From Terriglobia bacterium (GTDB lineage Bacteria; Acidobacteriota; Terriglobia; Terriglobales; Acidobacteriaceae), in assembly GCA_020073385.1 (NCBI GenBank), contig JAIQFH010000035.1, forward strand, positions 1 to 64,000: a stretch of 64,000 nt of DNA, written 5' to 3'. The notes under the pieces are model-generated. The model had not been told where the DNA came from. It did not search any database and saw only the letters and a list, made by a program, of their open reading frames with translations. Positions 1 to 8,161 of this stretch are shown piece after piece. The translations under genes were made by a program, and so were the position numbers. Within the stretch, counting starts at the first letter, position 1, and each line of letters begins with the position of its first letter.

Positions 1-713
1 GCCGGGTGCCCCATCCTTGCGTTCTTTGCAAGGGTGGGAAACCACGGACCCATAAGTCTAGGACGTTCGCTCTTGCCTTCGATGCAACATCCGTCGTGGG
101 GGAGTGCGTCGCGTGCTTCCGCTCACGTTGTCCCGTGATCACCCTCACCGACATCCCGCCCATTTTCTGAGAGCGTAAAGTCGCTACCAAGTGTGGCCAG
201 CCTCCACGGACCCAAAGTCCGCTGGGGGCTTCGTATTTACGGCAGTACCAAATACCTGGAAAGATCTTTCAAAACCAAAGCAAGACAAAGGGCTGCCCTT
301 CGCTTCAAGCCAAGGTGCCCCTCGCGGAGCGTGGGCGGGAGTGAGTCGCCGGCGTCTTCCCGACCGCAGCCGCTTTTCCGCGGAGAGAGATCTGCCTGCA
401 GGAGATCCTTCACTCCGCCTGAACTGCGGCTCCGTTCAGGATGACGCCGACCTGTAAGTCGTGTGTTCCCAAGATTTTGCCCGCAACTCCTTGCCGTCCA
501 TAGACTATTTCGAAAATTCCCCGTAACCCCATGATTCAAAAAGATGGAGGGGGAGGAGGGATACGCGGGCAAAAGGCTCTTTAGCACTCTGAAAAATGAG
601 CCACAGATCTTCACGGATTTCATGGATCACTTTTGCTTCTCTGATCCGTGAAGATCCGCGTAAATCCGTGGCGACTTGAAACTCTGAAACTTGAAAACGA
701 GGGCATCATAAAA
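1..713. other. Gene-free left edge with inverted repeats
   Basis: No gene is supported in this stretch. It holds an imperfect hairpin at 11-37 (arms CCATCCTTGC and GCAAGGGTGG), of the same kind as the repeat at 25902-25948; a GATCCTTCACTCCGCCTGAA-type element around 386-445; and an inverted repeat at 600-674 whose arms both read like CACGGAT...CCGTGG with about 29 bases each. The last one ends 40 bases before the next gene and would lie in its leader. Short open frames here have no ribosome site and overlap each other on both strands. Confidence 0.6.
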
Positions 714-1601
714 ATGTCGACCTATCCCAATCGCTGTCAGCACCTAAAAACCAACGGCACGCAGTGCGGATCGCCCGCGCTGCGTCGCAACCGTTTCTGC
801 TACTTCCACAAGCGCTACCAGGAAGAGCGCATCCGTCTGAACGTCGACCGCCGACGTCACGGCACGGCCACTTTCTTCCTGCCCGTGCTCGAAGACGCCA
901 ACTCCATACAGATGTCGCTCATGCAGATCGTGCGCCTTCTGCTCACCGGCCAAATCGAACACAAAACCGCCAGCCTTCTTCTTTATGCGTTGCAAACCGC
1001 CAGCACCAACCTGCGCCTCACCAACTTCAAGCCGCGGGTTCACGAGGTCGTCCTCGATCCGCGCGATGCGGCCGAGAGTCCGCTGGATGAAAACCACCTC
1101 TGGGAAGACGAAGACTTCGTAGAAGAGGAGGAAGAAGAGGTCGACGAGGTCGAACAAGAGATCCGGCAGAAAGAGGAAGAGGCCGCCAAGAAAGCGCGCT
1201 TCGTCGCCCGTTGGGAAGCGAAGAAAGAGATCGAGGCCCGCGAACGCGCCCGCAAACGCTACGAGGAGGAAGAGAAACTGAAGGACTGGGTCCGACAAAA
1301 TCCGAAATATATGCTGGTCCGCCGCGACGGGCGCCTTTGCACCGAACTTCGCCCTACAGAAGAGGCTCCCAAACAGGAAGTCGCTCTCCAGCCACAGGCA
1401 CCGAAACCGGCATCCACAGACAGCGCAGCCAAGGTCCACGCCAAAATTACCGACATGATCCGCAAAGAACTCCCCGCGCTCACGGAGGTCTACAACAGCG
1501 CCCTGCAAAAAGAAGCCGACAAGCAAGCCCTGAAAAAACCACCTCAAAAGGAGACCCTATCCGGCGAAAGCGAAACCAAAGCCACCACGGGGTGGTCTTG
1601 A
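714..1601 (+). CDS. Cys/His-motif protein with acidic coiled coil, function unknown
   Basis: A 295-residue protein of unknown function. The N-terminus carries C8-x-H10, C18, C29 and H32 (C-x9-C-x10-C-x2-H spacing, within NRCQHLKTNGTQCGSPALRR and FCYFH), which looks like a small metal-binding module. Residues about 120-190 are a highly charged stretch (EEEEEEVDEVEQEIRQKEEE and following) expected to form a long helix or coiled coil. The C-terminal third is Pro/Lys/Gln-rich. No membrane segment or signal peptide. I chose ATG 714 because the motif begins directly after it; an in-frame ATG 66 bases upstream would add a repeat-derived leader. Similar Cys-motif proteins are, from memory, common and multicopy in Acidobacteria. 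A nucleic-acid or zinc-binding role is inference only. Confidence 0.8.
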   Translation: MSTYPNRCQHLKTNGTQCGSPALRRNRFCYFHKRYQEERIRLNVDRRRHGTATFFLPVLEDANSIQMSLMQIVRLLLTGQIEHKTASLLLYALQTASTNLRLTNFKPRVHEVVLDPRDAAESPLDENHLWEDEDFVEEEEEEVDEVEQEIRQKEEEAAKKARFVARWEAKKEIEARERARKRYEEEEKLKDWVRQNPKYMLVRRDGRLCTELRPTEEAPKQEVALQPQAPKPASTDSAAKVHAKITDMIRKELPALTEVYNSALQKEADKQALKKPPQKETLSGESETKATTGWS

Positions 1602-1695
1602 GCGAAAATTTCTTTCCGGGTGTGGCGCGTTCCCACTAGAATGGACGCACTGGGCGGAAACCCGCTTCTCTCACGGGTTTCGCTTCGGAGGTTCT

Positions 1696-2814
1696 GTGCA
1701 CGTCCTGGTCACGGCCGACTCGTTGTCTGGCTCCTGGACCTATGCCCGCGAACTGGTGACCGGACTGGTCACGCGCGGCGTGCGCGTCACTCTGGTCAGC
1801 TTCGGCGACATCCCTCTGCCCGATCAGACTTCCTGGATGGATCATCTGCACGGACTGGATTACCGGCCGACTGCGTTTCGCCTGGAGTGGATGCAGGAAG
1901 CCGAACAGGACTTGCCCGAATCGTCCGCATTCCTGATGTCGCTTGTTAACGAGCTGCGGCCGGACGTTCTGCACTTGAATCATTTTTGTTACGGAAACTT
2001 GCCGGTGGATGTGCCCCGCGTGGTGATGGCGCACGGCGACCTGGTTACATGGACGCATGCGGTGCACGATCGCGCGCCGCGTCCGGCGCACGCGCTCAAT
2101 TGGTATCGGCGAACGGTGCTCAATGGATTGATGGGGGCGGATGCCGTGGTTGCGCCGTCGGCGTGGATGCTCGATTGCATCTCGTCCTGTTACGCGCGGC
2201 CGCGACGGGGAGAAGTGATCTATCCGGGACGCAATCCGATCTTCTTTAATCCCTACGTCAGCAAGGATGATTGCGTGCTCGCGGTGGGCCGGCTGGTGGA
2301 CGCGAGCAAGCAGGTCTTTCTGCTTACGCAGCAGCAGCACCCGCTGCCGGTGTGCATCGTGGGCGCGGAGCATACTGTACCGCTGCCGCGGATTCCGATT
2401 CGAGCAGATGTGAAGGTTGCCATCGAAGAAACGTCAGTGGCGATTCGCGGACCGCAAACCGATGCGCAATTGCGCGCGCTCTACAGCCGAGCGGCAATCT
2501 ACGCGGCAACTTCGCGTTACGAACCGCTGGGCATGTCCTTGCTCGAAGCCGCCTTCTCCCGTTGCGCGATTGTGGCTAACGACATCCCGAGCTACCGCGA
2601 GATTTGGGGCGACGCGGCCCTTTACTTCCGTACCAACGACGCCGCGAGTCTTGCGGAGAATATCCGCCTGCTCAATGCCGATCGTCCGATGCGGCGCGCG
2701 TATGCCGAGTTGGCCTACACGCGCGCCCGCGAGCGCTTCACGACCAAGCGGATGATCGATGAGTGCCTGGCACTGTATCGCAGCCTGCGTTCGGCTCGCG
2801 TGAAAGCGGCTTAG
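1696..2814 (+). CDS. Glycosyltransferase family 4 (GT-B fold)
   Basis: A 372-residue GT-B glycosyltransferase. The N-terminal half (MHVLVTADSLSGSWTYAREL) is the acceptor domain with the usual glycine-poor variant of the GT4 opening loop. From about residue 170 the donor-nucleotide domain begins (VIYPGRNPIFF...VLAVGRLVD), and EPLGMSLLEAA near residue 276 is the GT4 E-x7-E type motif that contacts the sugar nucleotide. The start is GTG 1696, preceded by GGAGG at 1687-1691. It stands alone, with no polysaccharide genes around it, so the acceptor cannot be assigned. Cytoplasmic, probably acting on a lipid- or glycan-linked acceptor (inference). Confidence 0.88.
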   Translation: MHVLVTADSLSGSWTYARELVTGLVTRGVRVTLVSFGDIPLPDQTSWMDHLHGLDYRPTAFRLEWMQEAEQDLPESSAFLMSLVNELRPDVLHLNHFCYGNLPVDVPRVVMAHGDLVTWTHAVHDRAPRPAHALNWYRRTVLNGLMGADAVVAPSAWMLDCISSCYARPRRGEVIYPGRNPIFFNPYVSKDDCVLAVGRLVDASKQVFLLTQQQHPLPVCIVGAEHTVPLPRIPIRADVKVAIEETSVAIRGPQTDAQLRALYSRAAIYAATSRYEPLGMSLLEAAFSRCAIVANDIPSYREIWGDAALYFRTNDAASLAENIRLLNADRPMRRAYAELAYTRARERFTTKRMIDECLALYRSLRSARVKAA

Positions 2815-2931
2815 TTTTTTCCGGACAGTGTCGCAGCCATTCTTGCTGCTGGTCAAACCAAGACAGCGTAGCCGAATCAGTGGTATCTTCTTAAGGCTTA
2901 CTAGAAACTCGTAAGGTTGGAGGATTTTGGC

Positions 2932-3168
2932 ATGGCGCAGGTGAAGATTACGGTGCGTCCCAATGGGCCTTTTCGCGTGGAGGCTCCGGAGGGAGCCGTC
3001 GAACTGGTGGACATCAACGGCAATCAATTCGATCTCACGGGTAAGACTGCTTTTTCACTTTGCCGCTGCGGCGGTTCGGTGAATAAACCTTTTTGCGACG
3101 GAACCCATAGCAAGATCGGTTTCCAGGGCGCGGAACTCGCGGTAAAGAAGGCTGAAGGGCAGGCGTAA
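2932..3168 (+). CDS. CDGSH iron-sulfur domain protein
   Basis: A 78-residue protein whose core CRCGGSVNKPFCDGTH is the CDGSH (mitoNEET-type) motif: C44-x-C46-x8-C55-x3-H59 binds a 2Fe-2S cluster through three Cys and one His. Bacterial members are small soluble electron-transfer or redox-sensing proteins. ATG 2932 has GGAGG at 2919-2923 with 8-base spacing; an in-frame ATG 15 bases upstream lies before that site and is not used. The next gene, an FAD oxidoreductase, follows after 20 bases, so the two are probably co-transcribed and may be redox partners (inference). Confidence 0.92.
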   Translation: MAQVKITVRPNGPFRVEAPEGAVELVDINGNQFDLTGKTAFSLCRCGGSVNKPFCDGTHSKIGFQGAELAVKKAEGQA

Positions 3169-3188
3169 GAGGCGACGGGGAGCAGATC

Positions 3189-5141
3189 GTGAGGGATTCA
3201 CGGGACCGGGAACTGGGGATGCATCGCAGAATCACGCGCCGTGACTTCGTCAACGGCGTGGCCGTGACCGCCGGGGCGGCCATGATGCCCTGGCATCTCT
3301 TTGGCGACGCTGCTGATGCGAAGAAGTCAGGTGCTTATTATCCTCCGGCGCTCGCCGGGTTGCGCGGCAGCCATCCGGGATCGTACGAGACCGCGCACAG
3401 TCTGCGCGACGGCACGTTCTGGGATTCAGCGGGAAAGCTCGAAGATACCGGGGAGACCTACGATCTGATCGTCGTGGGAGGAGGCATCAGCGGCCTTGCT
3501 GCAGCTCAATACTACCGCAAAGCGGCAGGCAGCAAGGCTCGCATTCTCATTCTCGACAACCACGACGACTTTGGAGGCCACGCCAAGCGCAACGAATTTC
3601 GTGTGGGGAATGCGTTCCGACTTGGTTTTGGCGGGACATTCTCCATCGAGAGTCCGGCGCCTTACAGTTCGGTGGCAAAAGGGCTCATCGAAGAGTTGGG
3701 GATCGATGTTGCCTCATATTCGAAGTATTTCGACAAGGATCTTTATCGCTCGCGCGGTCTGCGCCCGAAGATATTTTTCGACAAAGAGACTTTTGGCGTA
3801 GACAAGTTGGTGGTGAACTTCAACCCTCGAGGCGGAGGTGAGAGCGAAGACGCGGCAGCCCAATCCCCTGAGCTGCTGAAAAGTTTCTTGCGAGAGGCTC
3901 CCATTGCCGATCAGGCCAAGCGCGATCTGCAGAGCCTCTATGAAGAACCGAAGGATTACTTTCCGGGGTTAACCTCGGATGAGAAGAAAGCGAAGCTCGC
4001 GCGAATCAGTTACGCCAACTATTTGAAAGACGTCGCCCGCGTTCACGAGGATATCGTCAAAATCTATCAGGCTTTGCCGCACGGCCTGTTTGGCGTCGGC
4101 ATTGACGCGGTTTCGGCGCAGGACGCCTGGGGATTTGACCTGCCGGGTTTTAAAGGGCTGAAATTGGACCCGACCCCGGGGAAGGGAATGAATCGCGATG
4201 CCATTCCCAACGCCGAGGCGGAGAAATACTTCTTCCATTTTCCAGACGGCAACGCCACCATCGCTCGCCTGCTGGTTCGCCAGCTGATCCCTGAGGCGGT
4301 GCCTGGGAACTCCGTCCCTGACGTAATTCTCTCCAAGGTGGATTACGCGAAGCTCGATCAGTCCGGTTCGCCGGTGCGCATCCGTTTGAACAGCACTGCC
4401 GTGCGCGTGAAACATATGGGGGATGCGGCCAGCGCCAAGGAAGTTGAGGTCACCTATGCGCGCGCAGACAGGACCTACACTGTGAAGGCGAAGAACGCCA
4501 TCCTCGCTTGCTGGCACGTGGTGATTCCATACATCTGCGAGGAACTGCCGGACAAGCAAAAGGACGCGCTGGCTTCCGCGCAGAAAGTGCCGCTGCTTTA
4601 TACCAACGTTGCACTCCACAACTGGAAGGCGTTTGAGAAAGTTGGTGCGAATTCGATTTATGCGCCCGGCATGTATCACACCTCAGTGAACCTTGATCTC
4701 CCGGTGAGTATTGGAGGATACGAGTGCGCCCGCAAGCCCGAGGAGCCGATCGTGGTGCACCTGATGAAGGCCGCGTGCCATCCCGGCCTCCCCGCGCGTC
4801 AACAGCACAGCTATGGCCGCATGGAACTCTATACGACGACGTTTGAGACGATGGAGCGCAATATCCGGGAGCAACTGGCGCGCGTGCTGAGTGCGGGAGG
4901 CTTTGATCCGGCGCGCGATATCGCGGCGATCACGGTCAACCGCTGGCCGCACGGTTACGCGTACGAATACAACTCGCTGTTCGATCCATTCTGGCTGGAA
5001 GGCGGCGAGACTCCCTGCGAAGTGGCGCGCAAAACGTTCGGGCGGATCGCTATCGCTAACTGCGACGCCGGAGCGTATGCCTATACGGACGAGGCGATCA
5101 ATCAGGCCTATCGAGCGGTGGTGGAGATCACGAAAGCCTAA
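3189..5141 (+). CDS. Tat-exported FAD-dependent oxidoreductase, spermidine dehydrogenase-like
   Basis: A 650-residue flavoprotein. The N-terminus has a twin-arginine motif (RRITRRDFVNG, about residues 13-23) followed by a hydrophobic Ala/Gly stretch, so the folded protein is expected to be exported by Tat. LIVVGGGISGLAAA (about 93-106) is the FAD-binding Rossmann motif and DNHDDFGGHAKRNEF is its continuation. The stretch YPPALAGLRGSHPGSYE and the C-terminal HGYAYEYNSLFDP resemble bacterial spermidine dehydrogenase (SpdH) and its acidobacterial relatives, but substrate is not provable here. GTG 3189 is supported by GGGGAGC at 3177-3183; ATG 3219 is the alternative. It follows the CDGSH gene and its stop overlaps the convergent rhomboid gene by four bases. 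Confidence 0.82.
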   Translation: MRDSRDRELGMHRRITRRDFVNGVAVTAGAAMMPWHLFGDAADAKKSGAYYPPALAGLRGSHPGSYETAHSLRDGTFWDSAGKLEDTGETYDLIVVGGGISGLAAAQYYRKAAGSKARILILDNHDDFGGHAKRNEFRVGNAFRLGFGGTFSIESPAPYSSVAKGLIEELGIDVASYSKYFDKDLYRSRGLRPKIFFDKETFGVDKLVVNFNPRGGGESEDAAAQSPELLKSFLREAPIADQAKRDLQSLYEEPKDYFPGLTSDEKKAKLARISYANYLKDVARVHEDIVKIYQALPHGLFGVGIDAVSAQDAWGFDLPGFKGLKLDPTPGKGMNRDAIPNAEAEKYFFHFPDGNATIARLLVRQLIPEAVPGNSVPDVILSKVDYAKLDQSGSPVRIRLNSTAVRVKHMGDAASAKEVEVTYARADRTYTVKAKNAILACWHVVIPYICEELPDKQKDALASAQKVPLLYTNVALHNWKAFEKVGANSIYAPGMYHTSVNLDLPVSIGGYECARKPEEPIVVHLMKAACHPGLPARQQHSYGRMELYTTTFETMERNIREQLARVLSAGGFDPARDIAAITVNRWPHGYAYEYNSLFDPFWLEGGETPCEVARKTFGRIAIANCDAGAYAYTDEAINQAYRAVVEITKA

Positions 5142-6568
5142 TGCGTCGCAGGTCCGCGTAGCTGCTGCGCGAGGTCTCTCGCATCCTGTGCTTCCTTCAG
5201 CGCCCCTTTTGCCTGATAGGCATCTGCCAACGCGTTCTCTATGTCCGCACTGTCGCCGGACTTTTCTTTTTCCTTGAGGTACGCATTGATGGCGTCATCG
5301 TAGCGGTTGAGTTTTGCGTAGGAATTTCCCATCTCGAAGGAGACGCCCGAAAGGTGTGTGTCTGGCGCCGCTTTCTTGAACTCCTCGATGGCCGCCGAGT
5401 GGTTCTGTTGATCCGCGAGCACGAGTCCTAACCCGTAGTGACCTTCGGCGCTGTTCGGATCTTGCGCGAGGATTTGCGTAAATGCAGACTTCGCGTCTTC
5501 GGGTCGCTTTTCGGTCATGTAAACCAAGCCGAGATCGAACCGGGCATCGAGGTTTCCGGGCTCCAATTGGATCACTCGCTTGAATTCTGCTTCGGCCTCA
5601 GCAAATTGCTGGCGCGCGAGATAGGTCTGAGCCAAGGCGAAGTGCGCCGGAGCGAGGTTGGGCTGCTGCTTGATCACGGCTTGCAGTCGCGCCACCGGGT
5701 CACCCTTGGTTTCCTGAAAGGCGCGAGCCATGCGCATGGGCCCGCCGCGCCATTGCCGCACGCCGAATCCGGCCGTTAGTAGCGCCAGCGCGACCACGCC
5801 CACAACAGTAGCGCGCCGCAGCGGAACATCAGGTTGCGGTGCGAGGCGGGCGATCAGGGCTCCGAGTATGAGACCGCTGACGAGTCCGCCGATGTGGCAG
5901 GCGTTATCAACGGTTCCGAGAATCTGCCCGAATCCTAGATTGAATACGGCGAAAATGACTAGGCTTCGGAGGGTTCCGCTGATGGCGACGCGCGGTAGCG
6001 AAAACTCACCCAGATAAAATGAGGCAATCAGAGCTCCGGCCAGACCGAAGATTGCTCCTGAAGCTCCAACGCTCAGCACTCGAGGATTCCAGGCAATGCT
6101 TGCCAACCCGCCCGCAACGCCGGTTATGAGATAAATGGTGGCGAAAGTCCACCGTCCGTACAACGATTCGCAGAGCCGCCCGAGATCCCACAGACACCAC
6201 ATGTTGAAGAAAATGTGCATGGCGCCGCCGTGCAGGAACATGTAGGTCAGCAGCCGCCACCACTCCCCGGACAGGGTGTAAGGCCCGAAGTTGGCTCCGT
6301 AATGAAAGTTGACTTCTCCGGATATATTGATGGCCGAGCCGCTCGCCAACGCTGTGGCGAGAAAGACGGCGATGTTGGCGCCGAAGATGACCTGCGTCAG
6401 CGTGATGCTCGACTCGCTGCGGCTCACCCAGGGCCGGGTGATGACTGGTTGCCGGGCGCTGTCCGACTCTTCGCCGCGTTGCGCGGCTTCGTGTTGCACG
6501 CACCACTGGCAGATTTTCTTGAACGCCAGGGGCGGCAGTTGCCGCCCGCATCGAATGCAGTTCGCCAT
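5138..6568 (-). CDS. Rhomboid-family intramembrane protease with zinc ribbon and TPR repeats
   Basis: A 476-residue three-part protein. Residues 4-23 have C4-x2-C7 and C20-x2-C23, a zinc-ribbon pattern. Residues about 55-245 are six membrane segments with the rhomboid signature: GASGAIFG supplies the nucleophile Ser170 and DNACHIGG supplies His225, and NMWCLWDLG and the HGG loop are also typical. From about 285 to the end are tetratricopeptide repeats (LAPAHFALAQTYLARQQFAE and similar). Rhomboids cut membrane proteins inside the bilayer; the TPR tail likely recruits partners. It is the last gene of a possible minus-strand unit with the AAA ATPase and VWA genes, 282 bases downstream of them across a repeat. 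Confidence 0.92.
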   Translation of the reverse strand: MANCIRCGRQLPPLAFKKICQWCVQHEAAQRGEESDSARQPVITRPWVSRSESSITLTQVIFGANIAVFLATALASGSAINISGEVNFHYGANFGPYTLSGEWWRLLTYMFLHGGAMHIFFNMWCLWDLGRLCESLYGRWTFATIYLITGVAGGLASIAWNPRVLSVGASGAIFGLAGALIASFYLGEFSLPRVAISGTLRSLVIFAVFNLGFGQILGTVDNACHIGGLVSGLILGALIARLAPQPDVPLRRATVVGVVALALLTAGFGVRQWRGGPMRMARAFQETKGDPVARLQAVIKQQPNLAPAHFALAQTYLARQQFAEAEAEFKRVIQLEPGNLDARFDLGLVYMTEKRPEDAKSAFTQILAQDPNSAEGHYGLGLVLADQQNHSAAIEEFKKAAPDTHLSGVSFEMGNSYAKLNRYDDAINAYLKEKEKSGDSADIENALADAYQAKGALKEAQDARDLAQQLRGPATH

Positions 6569-6654
6569 GTCTTATACAAAGGTATCAGCAGTTGAATCGG
6601 TTGTGGGTTCGACAAGAAGACCACCCGGAGTTGATGAACGGTCCGAACGAGAAC

Positions 6655-6846
6655 GGTTCACGGGGGCTAAAGCCCAGATAGAATGGTGGTCTGACGCGGC
6701 CCTAAAGGGCCGCTCTTCCACGGTGCGGGACGGAGTGGGGGACGCAATGGGAATGTTGTGCCGTCGCTGGCTGCAGGGCAGGTTCCACGCAGTCGCATGC
6801 GTCGCTTCGCTCCGCAGGGCGGACGGGGCGTCCGCCCCTACACAAG
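6655..6846. repeat. REP-like hairpin cluster
   Basis: The gap between the VWA and rhomboid genes contains GGGGCTAAAGCCC and GCGGCCCTAAAGGGCCGC, each a hairpin with a short AT loop, then GGGCGGACGGGGCGTCCGCC at 6818-6837 followed by CCTACACAA. The last unit matches elements at 48901-48928 and 62388-62412. Confidence 0.7.
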
Positions 6847-6850
6847 ACGG

Positions 6851-8086
6851 TCAGTGGATTGTTTTTGTTTTGCGCGACATGTAGTCCATTAGCAAGTACT
6901 GGCCTAGCGTGTAGGGAGTTGTGAAGTAGGCCTTGCCGCGGCACATTTCGGTGACCTTCTGTACGAACTGCACCAGGCCGTAATCGGACGCCAGCATAAA
7001 GGTGTTGATCAGCACGCCGGCGCGCTTGCACTTCGAAACTTCTTCCAGCGTCTGGCTGACAACCAGCGGATCGAGGCCGAATGCGTTCTTGTAGATGCGG
7101 CCGTCTTCGAGCGTGAGCGCCGAGGGCTTGCCGTCGGTGATCATCACGATCTGCTTCATGTCTTTTTTCTGCCGCTGCAGGATTCGCTGTGCCATGCGCA
7201 AGCCTTCGCGAGTATTGGTGTAATACGGTCCAACCTTCACGCGAGCCAATTGCGAGAGCGGAATCTCCTCGGCCGAATCGTGGAAGAGCACCAGCGATAG
7301 CGAATCTCCGGGGTATTGCGTGCGGATCAGATGCGAAAGCGCCATCGCCACTTTCTTCGCGGGAGTGAAGCGATCCTCGCCATAAAGGATCATCGAGTGT
7401 GAACAATCGAGCATGAGTACCGTCGCGCACGAAGACTGGTACTCGCACTGATGTACCTGCAAGTCGGGATACTCGATATTCAGTGGCAGAGACAATCCCT
7501 CGCGCTGAATGGCGTTGGAGAGAGTTGCCGTGATGTCGAGATTCAGCGTGTCGCCGAACTCGTAGGTCTTTGAGGAGCCGCTAGCTTCGATGCCGGTTGC
7601 CAGATCGCGCGTGTCGTGGCGCCCGAAACTCGATTTGCCGAGCGACCCGAGTAGGTTGCGCAGGGACTTGAAGCCCAGGAAGTCGAGACTCTTGTCGGTG
7701 ATTTCGAACCGGGCCTGTTGGGCCTCGCCCGTTTGTCCGCCAACGCTCGACTGTCGCGCCGGGTCATGAGGTTCATCGACTGAAATGTAATCTTCCTGCT
7801 GCATGCGCTCGATGAGCTTCTCGATGAGTTCCTCGAGTTGTCCGTCGGCCATCATCTGCTCGATCTGCTGGCGCAGGTTATCGTCGAACATCTCGCCGTT
7901 GAGCAAGGCATTCTCAATGGCGCGCTTGAGTTCCTCGAGGGTCTGCTCGCCCTCGGGCAGTTCGTACCACATGGAGTCCTGGAATCCGCTCTGGAGGAGG
8001 TAATCCGAGAGCGCGTTGAGCAAATCTTCCATGCTCATTTCGCCGGCGGGGTCGGGAACGTATTTGGAGTAGCGGATGCGTTTCAT
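6851..8086 (-). CDS. VWA-domain protein, partner of the upstream AAA ATPase
   Basis: A 411-residue cytoplasmic protein without signal peptide. The N-terminal 110 residues are helical and acidic ([15 protein letters not shown]). The C-terminal half is a von Willebrand A domain: [10 protein letters not shown] gives the MIDAS D227-x-S229-x-S231, and [11 protein letters not shown] carries the later MIDAS aspartate. MoxR- or chelatase-type AAA ATPases and VWA proteins usually work as pairs, the VWA part presenting a metal or client for ATP-driven remodelling. The ATPase gene ends 75 bases upstream on the same strand, so the two probably form one operon interrupted only by a small repeat. Confidence 0.88.
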   Translation of the reverse strand: MKRIRYSKYVPDPAGEMSMEDLLNALSDYLLQSGFQDSMWYELPEGEQTLEELKRAIENALLNGEMFDDNLRQQIEQMMADGQLEELIEKLIERMQQEDYISVDEPHDPARQSSVGGQTGEAQQARFEITDKSLDFLGFKSLRNLLGSLGKSSFGRHDTRDLATGIEASGSSKTYEFGDTLNLDITATLSNAIQREGLSLPLNIEYPDLQVHQCEYQSSCATVLMLDCSHSMILYGEDRFTPAKKVAMALSHLIRTQYPGDSLSLVLFHDSAEEIPLSQLARVKVGPYYTNTREGLRMAQRILQRQKKDMKQIVMITDGKPSALTLEDGRIYKNAFGLDPLVVSQTLEEVSKCKRAGVLINTFMLASDYGLVQFVQKVTEMCRGKAYFTTPYTLGQYLLMDYMSRKTKTIH

Positions 8087-8161
8087 AAAAGCTGCTAGCT
8101 TCTAGCTACTGGCTTCTAGCAAAATCAACTTCGCCTAGCTAGCAGCTAGGAGCTAGAAGCT
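8087..8161. repeat. CTAGAAGC-type inverted repeat
   Basis: The whole gap between the ATPase and VWA genes consists of inverted copies of GCTTCTAGC/GCTAGAAGC units (CTGCTAGCTTCTAGCTACTG on the left; CTAGGAGCTAGAAGC on the right). A related element lies at 59826-59905. Confidence 0.75.

Noticed and set aside
581..606. TTAGCACTC resembling a CIRCE left arm
   Set aside because: The right side reads GAGCCACAG instead of GAGTGCTAA; only the first bases fit, and it is far from any heat-shock gene.
3969..4679. A 236-codon open frame antisense to the spermidine-dehydrogenase-like gene
   Set aside because: Shadow of a gene with clear FAD and Tat motifs.
6702..7448. A 248-codon open frame overlapping the VWA gene on the same strand
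   Set aside because: It is a different frame of a gene with a clear MIDAS domain and is Arg/His-rich.
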